Shown piece by piece: positions 10,601-22,742 of a DNA stretch of 64,000 nt (the first letter of the stretch is position 1; each line of letters opens with the position of its first letter). Below the pieces are notes generated by a model that saw only the letters and a program-made list of their open reading frames with translations, was not told the origin of the DNA and searched no databases. The stretch is from Boswellia sacra. Lineage: Eukaryota > Streptophyta > Magnoliopsida > Sapindales > Burseraceae. A program made the position numbers and the translations under genes. The stretch spans positions 62,001-126,000 of the forward strand of contig SNVD02010220.1 in NCBI GenBank assembly GCA_013180625.2, in the 5' to 3' direction.

Positions 10601-13600
10601 TACAGATAGCTCTGCCTGCGTGATGTAGATCTCATCGGGTATGAGAAAATTCAGATGGTTCTGTCTATGCGATGTTAGATCTCGCCAGGCAAGATGAGAC
10701 AGTTTCAGGGGTACTTGTTTAGTATACTGAAAAGAGTTTTGAATATGTTTATATGAGTTATTTTGAAAAAGAAGCATAATTTACAAAAGGTTCTTTTGAA
10801 AGAAGATTTACAAGAAAATTATGTTTTGCATAGTAAATAACTGAAGCGATGATTTTAGCATGATCATCAAGAGCATCGTATTATACGATTAAAGATGATT
10901 ACTTTATTGTTTTAACTATAACTAGTATTTTGATGAATTTAGTCATTCAATAGTTATTTATTTTAAAGTTTTATGACATTTTAGATTATATGAAAGTTAT
11001 AGATTATAAAGACTATTATTTTATATAAAGCAAATAATTATTTTATAACAATATGATTCGTTTGGATTTATTTACAAATACATTTTTTTATCCCCACTCA
11101 CTGAGTTTTATACTCACAACTTTGTTTTTATTTTTCTTTGTCTTTAAAACTTCCCCCTCTGGGGTGAAAGCAAAATGTAACCTAGTTAGGAAGTGTGGAG
11201 GCTCAGCCATGTGATGGTACAAGGATATGTTAAGATTGTAATAATGCCATTGTTTTTTTTAAATTTCATTTGTGGATGTAATGAGAATTATTTTAAATTT
11301 GTTCCATAAGAAAGACAAGAATTAAGAAACAGCCAGTAGTCCACAGTTTTAGGCATGATTTGCCCCTGTAGCTAGGGGCAGGTCATGTCAAATAATAAAC
11401 GGGTCGTGTTCGTGCCCGTCTAACACGATTAAGATACGTTTATATGATTGACACGACTCGATTGACACGATTATGACTCGTTGACACGATTATGACTCGT
11501 TAACACGATTATGACACGTTATACATTTACAACACGTTTATGACATTATTATACACTAAAACATATTTTTAAATGAAAAAGATATAACAAAAAATATAAA
11601 ATTATACATAATTATCAAATAACTTTAACAATTCATACAAACTTCAAATGCAATATAAGTAACATAAGAAAACAACTTTAACAATTCAAATACAACAAAA
11701 TTAATAAAAATAAAGCCCATCAAATCGCAAATAAATATGCATCACATTCCTAAATTATGGATGACTTAGAACAAGTTCATCACCGACAAACAATCAAACA
11801 CTATAAAGTTATAGTCATTCATCACAAATCACAAGTGCATCACAATCAAACACAAAAAAGTTCAACTGTTATCCATATTTTCTTCAACTCTTAACCTACA
11901 AAAGAGAAATCATACTCATGAAAAAATCAGATTATAGAATTAAAACCTAAACTGAATTCAAACGTTACTTGCACTCTTGTTAATACTGTTGAAAACATTT
12001 TTAAACGACAAAATGTTCATTTTTACGAGTATAAAAACAAAAAATTTTCTGACTTGTTAACTACTATTGTAGGACAAGTACTTCTTGCTGTTCTTTTCTC
12101 CACGACCATTCACATAACTTCATTTAAGTGTCGGCCAAATCTGATCCATTGAATGGTGTGCTCATGGATGGCCATTTTTCAAATATTAAATATATGAAAA
12201 GGCCAAAAGGGTGCAGATTGCGGAATATCATAGGAAATAAGATACCATAAGTTTTTATAAGAATGATTTCAAAAAATGATCTTATTTAAACCTATAAGTT
12301 GCACAAAATTGAGGTCGACTAATTGATGACAACTGTTCAAATATGTTGATGGTATATAGACATTAAACATTCAAAAAAAGAAAAAAAATCAATCTAATGC
12401 CTGTATCAATTATATATATGATATTCAAGCTAAAGATTGCTTGTTCGAGATTGAGTTTGTGTTTGTAAAGTAAGTTTAAGTTGAGTGAGAAATGAAATTA
12501 TTTCTGTAGTTATTAGTTTTACCTATCCTTGCTTCTTTTAAAGCCTGTTCTGGTATTAATAGTCGTTCAGAAGACGACTCTCCAAGAAGATGATAGTGAA
12601 GTATCCTATAATAATACATTTAACACCCAATCAACACCATTTCTATATCCTCATTAGCCAATTATGATTACTGAAGGACCAACATATCCCAAATGTACAA
12701 ATACCAGAGACAGAAGACAAGTTAACATACAATAGACAAGGCTCTTAGGAGATAAAATAGTAGCTTCCCAACTGCCAGGACACCAAGAACTCCGCATTTT
12801 CACCACCTAACTCCTATGTTTGCCATCTAAGGGTGGATGTTGAAGATGCACAAAGCCAAGCGACTATCAGAAAAAGAGAATAGAGTAATCAAATTACAAA
12901 GCAAATCTAGGCCATTGATTAAGTAGATCCAGAACCAGTGAATCTTATTTGCAAAAAAATGGAAGCATAGGCAAATGACAAACTTCTAAGGAGCTAGAAC
13001 TTAAAATTCTAAGATTTAGCGGAAAGGCTCATGGCAACACTCACCCTGCGACTACGCTGGCTCTTCAAACATTATGGCTGTCTCTTTGCCAGTTCAATGA
13101 CTTAGGCACATTTAACCAAAAAAGGATGGATTCTTCACTCCCATGCAGATCCTTCCTAGGTTTTATCAGAGCTTTTTTCATTAGAGCAAAAATAGAAGGA
13201 GAACAAAAAGATATGACAAATGAAGTCTTGAATCAGGCAAGAGAAGAAAATCTTGAGATGAAACCATACCCTAAAAACACAAACGTCCCAGTGTTCTGAT
13301 CTGATCCCCGACGCACCTGCAAACTCTTATCTGTTATGTAATATATATTGAGCAAAACAAAGCATAGGTTGGAGTGTGTGGTCATTGGAGGGGGAGGACT
13401 GGATGGTGGATCTATGGTACTGAAGCCGTGACGATTGGCGGCAGTGAGGATCGTAGATTGAGATGGCTGCCGGCGGTGAGGATTGAGGAGAGAATTAGAA
13501 TTAGGTTTCCTTCCGCGTTTCCAATTTTCAGTGAATTAGAATTAGGTTTCAATTTTTATTAAATGACAAAAGTGTCCAAACGTGTAGTATTTTTAAAATT

Positions 13601-13940
13601 TATTAGGTTTCAAAATTATATTCTTAATTTAAAATTTGGATACATGTAGTAAGGATTAAAATGTCCAAAATTTTAATATTAAATTTAATATTATTTTATA
13701 ATCGTGTCAATATTCGTGTTATCGTGTCAAGTCGTGTTATTCGTGTTACTCGTGTCATAAACGTGTTCATGTCACAATCGTGTTCGCGTGTCGAAGACTC
13801 TCAATCCGAACGTGACACGATTATTAAACGGATTGCTATCTTTGACACGAATACGATACGAACAGGAATAAGCCAAAATTCAAATCCGCTTAAACATGTA
13901 TCGTGTCAAGTCGTGTTCACGTATCGTATCAAAAATTTTG
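7683..13940. mobile_element. Large non-autonomous DNA element with ACACGA/CGTGTC-rich ends
   Basis: Both end regions (about 7690-7850 and 13700-13930), and the segment 11400-11540 that originally continued the left end, are dense in CGTGT/ACACGA-type hexamers in both orientations. Such arrays are typical of subterminal transposase-binding repeats of hAT-like elements. The left end (GAGATGGTAATTCGTGTT) interrupts TPS flank sequence; the right end abuts block R1. No transposase domain is seen. The interior from 11540 to 13280 is AT-rich and gene-free. About 13370-13560 is GC-richer with G-rich short repeats, like a 5' UTR or CpG-rich leader, but without a supportable coding frame. Superfamily assignment is inference; terminal inverted repeats were not cleanly resolved. 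Confidence 0.5.
7859..11390 (+). mobile_element. LTR-like repeat, family 1 copy A (solo LTR candidate)
   Basis: This 3.5-kb non-coding unit is nested in the CGTGTC-rich element. The 9-base string AATAATAAA occurs on both sides (7850-7858 and 11391-11399). It shares an ordered set of landmarks with 46937-49122 in opposite orientation: a purine-rich leader ending in CAGGTAATTT, a block with GTTCAGACACACAT and AGCCCTTT, CCCACTCACTGAG followed by TATACTCAC, and the terminus GGGGCAGGTCATGTCA. Long size, TCACTGAG-type motif and absence of genes resemble solo LTRs of a Ty3/gypsy element; this class is inference. Short ORFs in it are chance. Confidence 0.5.
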
Positions 13941-15589
13941 TCATAATATTGAGGTGGATTTCCACCGAGTTGTAAGGCGGTTAAGACAATTAATTGTCTG
14001 CCCAAATGGCAATTTCTTATTGGCCTATTTAGGGCCTAATATTATTAGTTCAAGCTTCAGCAGATTTGATTGACTAATGGAGAGGCAAAATTTGATTGGT
14101 CCATTGTTTGACAAATTTTTACTAGCTACTGTGGGAGGCGAAGGCAGTGATTCACGCCTAGAAGTAGGCCCTTTTATGTTGTGTAATTGCATATATACAC
14201 CCTAAAAGCAATATAGCCTTCTTCATTTCTCACGAAGACTTTCTCTATTTCTCGCCTATTTTTCTTCTCCTTTTTACCATATTATTATGACCCCAGTGCC
14301 TTTATAATTCATTCGCACTTCATCTAATCACTTCTGGATTGCAATATTATTGTTGCCAACCAAATGATGATCTGTGATTAGTCTTGACAGCGGCAAAAGA
14401 TATCAGCTATTGTAATCCCATTGGTCCGTGCGTCGACAAATTTGTTTGACTAAAAATATGATAATTATCAATAATATTAATACTTATAACATTTATATAA
14501 TATAAATTTTATAATATAATTTAATAATTTAAATGATAATATTACATCATATTATAAAATATATATTATATGAATATTATAAATCTAATATTATTTATTA
14601 ATTATTATTAAATTAAACGGTAAAATATTTTATATATAATCCCTCCCAGTATTTGTAACATACACACAAGACAAGACATTATAGTGAATTTCTCTTTTTA
14701 TTCTCAATCACTCCCGCCTATTTCTCTTCTACATTTTCTCACAGACCCACCAACATCATAACTCCAGTGACTACTCTTTGTTTCGTTCTCACCACAATCA
14801 AATTCTGTAGCCAAATACTTTTTATTTGTTATATACATTATTTATAAGAGATTTCACGTCGATCAAGCTACTAATTTAATATACTAGGATGACATCTAAA
14901 AATGATCCATACTTTTCAGTTTTACGTAACTCAGCTCTCAAACATAAATAGTTTTTATGAAAAAAAAAGTTTTCATTGAATTATTTTGATTCGCATATAT
15001 AATATCTTCGTAGAAATTAAAGAGCGAAGTCGTAAACTTTTCTTTTGAATCATGTTATATAAATGATTAACTGTGTTAATAAACTAATAATTCTTAATAT
15101 TAATTATTCATAATAGATCATGATCATTATCAATTATTGATATGGATAGTAAAATATGAGGTGGATACATATTTTTGAGATTCGACTTATTTTATCACAT
15201 ATCTTTATATTGATTTCAAACTAGTAAAGTCCAAATTAAAATAGTTTGTTTCCTTAATAATATGTTATATACTAAAGTTTTTTAGAAGAGATAAATATTT
15301 ATTACAATTGTTAGATAAAAAAGAAAAAAGAATAATGTTACCCTCTCCTAAACTCATCCCACTGATGTCATTTGTCTAACAAAGTAATGTAATAGTATAT
15401 GCCATTATTTTGTTAAATATTTTAAAAGATTTGCGTAATGATTGAAGTGCAATTTCAATGTTATAAGAGCGAGAGGTTGATTCTAAATCTTGGCAAATGT
15501 TGCTGGATAAGTGAAACGTGTGGGACCGTGAAGTAGAAATAATAGATGAGATATTGGAAGTTGGAGGCGAGATAGGGGAGAGAAATTGA

Positions 15590-16711
15590 GACAAGTTGGG
15601 GACGAACGCAAGAGAGTCTTTTCACTGATTGGTTCGTACAAGTACAATGGGCAGGGCGGTGTTGGTATTTACAGAGGCCTTGGCCTTGTGCCCCTCCACT
15701 GTCTTCGCCATCCAATCTTGTTCTTACATACGTACGGCAAGGATACAGAAATGTGGCAATATCCTGTATCTACAAGTGGATGGCTCTGATTTAATCAAGG
15801 TGAAAATGACTAACTTTCTCTGTGATATTATATTACAACAAAATGAACATATTATTTTATCTATTTTTTATTTCAATTTCTAGGTTCGCTCAAGGACACA
15901 GGAGACTGCCTGAGGCGAGAGAAAATTTGGCGGGTTGCCGCATGGAAATGGTGTTTTAAGATTGCGTATGTTTGTGTTTTAGAGTTTTTATTTTTAAAAT
16001 TTTAAAAGGTTATATAATTAATTTTAAATTTTTTAAATTTTTAAAAGTGTATATAATTAATATTGATTTAAATGTATTGAAAAATATGCGTTTTTAGAAA
16101 ATAAAATTTGAAAAATGTTAACAAACACACCCTTAATGGATTTAGTGAGAGCGAGAGGAAACCTTGGATTTTGAGTTAGCAAAGAAAAAGAATTTTGAGA
16201 AGGCGATAGCTACTTGTCATACCAAACATGTGATTTAAGGAGGTTTCTAATTTATGATTTATGTGAAGAATAAAGACGGAAATACAACAATAAAAAATAG
16301 GATTTATTACTGTTTAGTCCTTAAAATGAATAACATATTTTACTGATAGTATTAATTATAAAAAATGTATTATGAGACTTTATGCTATTTTTAATTTATA
16401 TAAAAAATTAAATAAATATATTTTTTTAAGCTTTGTTAATTTCAAAAGGATTTTTAAGTTGTTTTCATCTTCAACTTCTAAATTGAAATTATTGTGTAAT
16501 ATTTTACTTGTAAATATTTATTCTTTTCTTTTCAATTTTCTAAAGGATTTTCAGGTTTTATTAATATTTCATTTGCCTAGGTTGTCATATATATATATAT
16601 ATATATGTATATTTTTTTAAAATAAGACAAGTGAGAATAAAATAATCTTCATGTAAAAGATTTTTCTTGGGAAGATGTTAGATTCCATTCATATTACCAT
16701 CCGAACAATGA
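15590..16711. other. 1.1-kb segment present in R1, absent from R2
   Basis: R2 reads GAAATTGAG directly followed by ATGATAGAGTCACTC (about 31230-31250). In R1 the same two sequences are separated by about 1.1 kb. Its first 200 bases (15600-15790) are GC-richer than the surroundings with a short open frame of unrecognised type. The rest is AT-rich and includes an (AT)n run at 16587-16606. It could be an insertion in R1 or a deletion from R2. Confidence 0.6.
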
Positions 16712-16785
16712 GATGATAGAGTCACTCACTCCAAAATAGATAATTTGTCCGCTTTAAAAAAATTGGAGTGCTCGATATTCAAAGT

Positions 16786-16915
16786 AATTGTCACGCATTA
16801 CTCCGTACTATTTCAAACGTAAGTGTGATAGGAGTGTTTGGTATGATTTAAATTGTCACGCATTGCTCCGTACTATTTCAAACGTAAGTGTGATAGAAGT
16901 GTTTGGTATGATTTA
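16786..16915. repeat. 65-bp tandem duplication in R1
   Basis: Two near-identical units (16786-16850 and 16851-16915) starting AATTGTCACGCATT and ending GTTTGGTATGATTTA. R2 has a single copy at about 31305-31375, so the duplication arose after the block duplication. Confidence 0.85.
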
Positions 16916-18339
16916 AAATTACTTTACATTATGTTTTTAAGAATATTATTTAACATATATATGTTTCTAAAAATATTTTAAGATCACGTTTATTTCATTA
17001 AATTTTTGTGCCCTCTATTTTTGAAACAAAGACAAAATACATATTTAATGGTTTATAAGAAATTATATATAAGGTAGTTTTAATGTATGTCATAAGGCAC
17101 ATGTTCAATCTAAAAAAATTGTGTAAATTCTTTTGAAAATTATGTATATCCTATAAAAAATTGTAAATTCTCTAAAAAAAATATAAAAATTATTAAATGC
17201 ATAAATTTCAAATGAATCTGCATAATCTTTAAGGATTTAACACATACTCTTAGAACATAAGTTAAGACTATTTCTCTATATATATAGTTCATAATATCTC
17301 TATATATATAATTCATAACATTTGTTAACACAAACAAAAGGTATAGTTTTGTATTTTAATATATTAAAAAATTTCACAATGTTATATTAATCAATACTCA
17401 GTTATTTTTTTACTGAAAAGATCAAATAGTGAAAATTAATCTGATTTTTGTATTTAATTAAAAAATTTACCTCAACAAACATTCAAGGATGCTGCGATTA
17501 ACTTGAGGGTATTAAACATTGTTTAAATGTCGTAGTTGTTGTCTATTACAATTATTTCTATTAAATATATACTAATATTTACCTTTTAATATGTCAATGA
17601 GATAGATTGTTCCTTTTTTTTTTTGCCCATTCGAGAGTTGGTTTAATTAAGAAGAGCATGGTAAATGATTGTGGTGTTAAAAATGACTTTACGGAAAAGT
17701 GACTACGTACAATAAGTTCTTACACTACCCGGCAGTTTCAGTGATTACGTACAATAATTAACTAGCGAGACAGCGTTAAAATCAGGCAAGTAGCTAAAAT
17801 AGAAACTATTACCCTAGAAATTACTCACATCTCATTTTGTTAATAATAATAAGACACGGGATATATGCAATGTTTACTAAAAATAAAAAAAAATATGTTG
17901 AGAAAAAGTTATTCTCTGATGATAAAATTAACAATAAAAAATTAGTCTCCTCATATATAAAACTGAAAAAAAAAAACTCTATATGCATCATTCTTGTAAA
18001 CTGTAACCATATATAAACTTATAAAATTTTCTTTTTCAAACTGTAACCATATATTTTTTTAGTCAGTTTTTAATATAAATTCTTTGTTTGTAATATTTTA
18101 TGTTTCGCATCCTCAAGCATTCATCGATCTTTTAGTTTTCTTTTTAATTCTTATTTAGGTTATTTTTCAATTTTTTTTCTTGATACTTAACAAAATAAAT
18201 AATAATAATGGTCAAGTACACATATCTAGAATATTCTTAAAGATGTATATAGCTTAATAATGGTAATAAGAATAAGAATAATAATAATGAGACATTGAAA
18301 ACATGCTAAAGTTATCATTACATGGGCATAAGCAAATGA

Positions 18340-18420
18340 AACTTAATTAAAATTTCCCATCTTGTTTGATTAATCTCACACAAGGAACATTGGAAAGTCT
18401 ATATAATACTTAGCACCATG
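18340..18420 (+). promoter_or_regulatory. Orphan TPS promoter, copy P2
   Basis: Contains TTAATTAAAATTTCCCATC, GATTAATCTCACACAAGGAA and AAAGTCTATATAATA. It aligns with the TPS promoter (AAATTTCTCCTA, CTCATGCAAGGGAACA, AAAGTCTATATAAATA). The TATA box is retained, but only exon 5-like sequence follows about 200 bp downstream. Confidence 0.6.
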
Positions 18421-18611
18421 CGAGATATTATATAATAGCTTGGTCAACGAACATGTGCTTCGAGTCTCGGAACTTTAAAAGCTCTCAAATTAAGGGAATA
18501 CGTGTGGGCAACATTCGAAATATTAGTGCTATGTTCTTTGACTCAAATTCATGAACGTCCTATGAAACAACAATGGAAATATTACATGTACTTTGCTCCC
18601 TCTCTATATAA

Positions 18612-19717
18612 TTTAATGATACTCTAAAACAAAAAAAGGAGAAAACATAATTCCTGTAAGATCTGAAAGTATGGATCAGTTATACGTAATATAATAATAT
18701 AATATAATATAAAATAGCAAAGAAAGATTTATGTGATTTGGTTATAAAAACTCACGTTCGTGGATAGCTTAGAGCTGCTACTCACTAAGTTCTTGTTTGT
18801 ATAATCTTTATGAATATTTATAGTATTGACTCACTCTCACACACTGATCTAATCTTTATAAAATAAAATCCCAACAAGGTCTTAAACTCTAATGACACTG
18901 CCAACTCTCTGTTGTTGACAACTTAACAACACATTGTTAAGTAATATATAATAACGATGTCTGATACTGAATTATATAAACACTCAATTCGTAAGTTCTC
19001 TCGAGTGAATACTATCTCAAGTAGACATAAACAAAATTCATACATGATCATAACTTCTCATACATGAATAAAACTCTCATAAAACATAATCAAAGACATA
19101 TTTCAATTTTGCCGTTGAAGTTTTCTTCAATATCTTGAAATGCGGTGTCACACTTACATATAAGTTATAAGAAATAACATTATATATATAGTATGAAATT
19201 CAGTTGCCATTCTAATCAATATCCTGTAGAATCTTAATCAAACTTAAATAGTAAATAGAGGATATCAATCAATAATATAGAAGTTATATAAATAAATTCC
19301 TAAGTAAATTAGGACTCTAATAAAATATACTCATAAGTCAAGTAGGATACTAGAGTAATATCCTAATCTAATGAGAGATATTCAATATAAATCTAATACT
19401 TCATAATAAAGACTTTTAGAAACTGTAAAATAAGAAAGAATCTAAACCAATATTTTAATTACAAGTTTGTCTAAAATTAATCATGTGCATGACACATTAT
19501 AACTATCACGTTTGACACTAACAATTCCATAACTGAGAAAAGCGGTATTTGCAACTATTCTTCAATTTCATTTTTCAATCCTAGCTAATTCCTGACTTGT
19601 AGAATTGTCAAATAAATAATTTAATTATATATATTTTTGTTTACATGTAGTGGGTCGATATGTGCAAAGCATTCTTACAAGAAGCAAAATGGAGTCACAA
19701 CAAAATCACACAATCAG
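18612..19717 (+). pseudogene. TPS pseudogene fragment a (exon 5 tail, intron 5, exon 6 start)
   Basis: Exon 5 sequence (GATACTCTAAAA..GGAGAAAACAT) runs from about 18612 to a solo LTR inserted at 18655. It resumes at 19529 with the exon 5 end GAGAAAAGCG, then an intron 5 nearly identical to that of the TPS gene (27960-28075), then exon 6 from 19651 with the normal TGGGTCGATATGTGC start. Exon 6 is lost after about 19717. A 23-bp piece of exon 6 start (CGATATGTGCAAAGC..) is repeated at 19721-19743. Exons 1-4 and 7 are missing. It is the closest paralogue in the window to the TPS gene for this segment and keeps the Trp codon that the gene has lost. Confidence 0.8.
18655..19523. mobile_element. 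Solo LTR with 5-bp target-site duplication
   Basis: An 869-bp insertion with TG...CA ends (TGTAAGATCTGAAAG ... TTTGACACTAACA), flanked by the exact 5-bp repeat ATTCC at 18650-18654 and 19524-19528. It interrupts TPS exon 5. There is no coding sequence, primer site or internal region, so it is a solo LTR left by LTR-LTR recombination. Confidence 0.8.
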
Positions 19718-19743
19718 GTGCGATATGTGCAAAGCACTTTTAC

Positions 19744-20687
19744 CCGGCATCCCAAACCCACCCCTTTCGCTCAAACACAAGAACCCCTCTCATCACAAGG
19801 ACTTCAACGCCCCTCTCATCTTCTGGGTCTCTCTCTCTGCCTCCTCAAGGAAACTAGTGGCGTTAATGACTAATCAGTAAACCTTCCTCTGCCTCCTCCA
19901 CTCTCTCCTCTACCTTTCTCGCCGCTACCTCTCATGATCCATGGACGGTAGCGAGAGCAACAAATGGACAATTGGTGGTGGTTTGCGCACGTGGATAGAT
20001 TGTTGTGGTGGTGTGTGCAATTAGATGGTAATAGCGGCGGTGGTGCAACTGTTATGGTGGTGTGATGGGTTATGGCGGTGTCGATTGGGTTATGGTTTTT
20101 TGAAATACGCGATAGGTTATGGCAACTTCGAAGGAATTTATGGAAATTTTGTTTATAAATTTTTGGAACTTCTGATTTGGAATTTGTTTGTGAATTTGTG
20201 GTTGTGGAATTTCTGGAAATTTTGTTGTAATTTATGGAATTTCTGATTTAGTATTTGTTCGTGAATTTCTGGAATTTATGATATGGGACTTATTCTTGAA
20301 TTTTTAGTTTGTAATTTTTGTATATTTTGTTTTAATTTCTATATATTCTATCATTTCTGTGTGGAATTCTGAATTCGGATTTATTTTGGAATTTTTGATT
20401 TGGTATTTTTAATACTTTTTTTTTATTTCATACTATTATATGAAAATAATATAAAGATTTTTTATATATTAAAAAAATTTTATTTATAAAATATATTTAT
20501 ATATTTAATAAAATTAATACATTTCTGAATATAACTAAACACGATAATCTAATTTTTATATAAGATTTTTTAGAAATAATTAAATACAGTAATATTAATT
20601 TCTCATTAATCCGATTCTTATATTCAGATTTTCAGCAATTTTAAGCCCACTCCAGTAAATATAAATCCGTACACCAAACGGCTCTTA
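19744..20687. other. Insertion between two TPS fragments, non-coding
   Basis: Starts with a pyrimidine-rich, Pro/Ser-codon-like stretch (CCCAAACCCACCCC). It then has a GGTGGTGG-rich patch (19970-20080), then AT-rich sequence full of GAATTT/TTTGGAA short repeats. It ends in ACACCAAACGGCTCTTA, an end type common in plant DNA transposons. I did not find the matching inverted end, so the class is open. No gene is supported. Confidence 0.4.
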
Positions 20688-21515
20688 AGAGAGAAAACGT
20701 CATTCCATACCTGACAAAAGTGGTATTTATAACTATTCTTCACTCTCATTTCTCATTCCAATACCCAATCTCTAGAATTGTAAATTAATGATATTATCAT
20801 TAATTAACATTAATCTTTGATCATCCAGTGGGCTGATTTGTGTAAAGCATTTTTACAAGAAGCAAAATGGAGTTACACCAGATTTACGCCAACATTTGAG
20901 GACTATCTTGATATATAACGCATGAAGATTATCATCAGGGCAACTACTTCTTCTCCGTTCCTACTTTTTGTTGAACCAAAATAACACCAAGGAGGCGCTT
21001 AAGTCTCTTGAAAAATACCATAATCTCTTGCGTTGGCCATCCATAATTTTTCGGCTTTGCAATGATCTCAGTACTAGAAAGGTATGCTTAATCTATACCC
21101 TGGAAAAAGGAGCACCACCATTTTTAATTTGTTTATTACACTAATTAACATTCTTTTAAGTTGTATGTCAATATATATGTGTTTTCTAACGCACACTGAG
21201 CTTGAGAGAGGTGAAACTGCAATTGGAGTACTATGTTATATGCACGAAACTGGTCTGTTCGAGGAACTTGCTCGTGAAAAAATAAGGAATTTAATTGATG
21301 AAACCGGGAGGAAGATGAAAAGAGATGGGTTTGATAAGCATCCATTTGCAGAACCTTTTGTAGAAACAGCTTTTAATCTTGCTTGGATAGCCCATCGCCA
21401 TTACCAGTACGGAGATGGGCACGGAGCTCCGGATGTTCTAGCAAAGAAAAGAGTCATATCATGGTTAATTGGTCCCATTCCTGTCATGGAACGAGAATTA
21501 GTAACATCACATTAA
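20688..21515 (+). pseudogene. TPS pseudogene fragment b (exon 5 tail to exon 7)
   Basis: Contains the exon 5 end (20688-20722), intron 5, exon 6 (20829-21081, starting TGGGCTGATTTG for W-A-D) and exon 7 (about 21195-21515). Exon 6 is 253 bp instead of 249 in the TPS gene and frameshifts after FEDYLD. The acceptor before exon 7 has lost its AG (CACACTGAG where the gene has CACAGGCTGAG). Exon 7 is still open, with ELERGETA, CYMHETGLFEELAREKIRNL and the C-terminal DGHGAPDV region, ending at the TAA at 21513-21515. Its intron 5 and 3' flank resemble the pseudogene at 41299-52585 rather than the TPS gene. Non-functional: no catalytic DDxxD exon and no promoter. Confidence 0.85.
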
Positions 21516-22742
21516 TGATCAAGCAAACTGCAGTTAGTAGAGTTCAAAATAATTGTAATTAAATTAACAGGGTTTCCATGGCCTTTTGGAAAATTGAAAG
21601 AGCTGTTTTGAGACCGCGTGGCATTACAGTCCAATAAAAATAATGATTTGGGATACAGAAGCCTATTTTAAGATAATTAACTTGCTTGACAATGTAAAAT
21701 TATTCTATACATATATAATTAAGCACCAAAGCCTTGAGTATATAGTGAAAGGTTATTAGTTGCACTACAAAACAATTACCAACAATTAACATTAAATTAT
21801 AATTCTATTAATGGTAAATGTTATCGAAGAGTAGTTTTGAATTGTTAAATTAATCTTAATTCGGACGTTTGTCCGATATATAGACCCCGGAATAATCTTG
21901 CCATCAAATCCTTCGTTATAAGCTATAAATTAAGGAACAATGGTTTCTGTCACTGGCAGGAAACTAATTACTATAAATTAAATTAATCTCTATATATAAA
22001 TGTCCAACATAAAATAAAATGTGTGTGTATGTTTTACCAATTAATTCTCATGGTAACAAAGGTTGTATTTATTTACAAACTCTAAAAGTTATTGTATAAA
22101 AATACACACTTTCTAATGTATTTAAATCAATATCAATTATACATCAATTTAAAAACTTAAAATTAATTATTTTTTAATTTAAAAAAATTTAAATGTACGA
22201 ATAAATACACTCTAAGTGGCTGAGGGATTTAAAATCTTCTAGAGATATTTGTTCTGTAGCTGAGTGGCGTGGATTCCCGATGAGAAAATTTGTGATAGAT
22301 GTAAGTCCACCTGTACCACATAAAACACGACAACCAGTACAATAATCCTTTTTTATCCTTTTAAAATTACAGGCTTATCTTCATCGGCGGTGGTGATGTT
22401 GGATCACGAACTTCCTTCACGTTTACAAGGAGAAAAACTAGGCCTTCAAATCGACAAAAGCTTTGAGAAATCGTGTTCAAATTGGAATTGTTTGAAGATA
22501 TTAAAGTACAATAGTATCTTTACATCGCTTTAATGGAATAGAGCTGGTTCAAAAGCGACGTTTGCTCTGAATTTTTTACAATTGCATTATTTTTCTTCAT
22601 GTAATCACGTTATTGTACGCGATGTTATCGTATACTTAACACTTTGGATCCCGTTGTTATAAACTAAAAGGCTGCACACTGTCATTAAATGCAAGAGTGG
22701 GGGGACCTAATCTCATGCCACCTTTTACCTGTAGATTATGAC
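21516..22742. repeat. 3' flank of TPS fragment b, non-coding
   Basis: About 21728-21990 is homologous to 53130-53400, the 3' flank of the large TPS pseudogene (TAGTTTTGAATTGTT, AACAATGGTTTC-type landmarks). About 22443-22742 is homologous to 7346-7655. No gene is seen. Confidence 0.7.

Larger units (their letters stand above)
13936..18600. repeat. Duplicated block R1 (paralogue of 29517-36061)
   Basis: Collinear and highly similar to R2, from TGTCATAATATTGAGGTGG at the left to TGACTCAAATTCATGAAC at the right. Differences show what each copy gained or lost: R1 has about 1.1 kb at 15590-16711 and a 65-bp tandem repeat that R2 lacks. R2 has a MULE, a 264-bp filler and a hAT that R1 lacks. The right end carries a TPS promoter homologue (18340-18420). 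No gene is supportable in this stretch; short ORFs are not conserved between copies. Confidence 0.85.

Noticed and set aside
13374..13562. 62-codon GC-richer frame in the large DNA element
   Set aside because: Arg/Trp/Gly-rich translation of short G-rich repeats with no recognisable family.
19637..19880. Three overlapping frames near 19.7 kb as a small gene
   Set aside because: They start in TPS exon 6 fragments and run into unrelated insertion sequence.
21084..21515. 143-codon open frame as an independent gene
   Set aside because: Its C-terminal 107 codons are TPS exon 7; the first part is translated intron 6 sequence.
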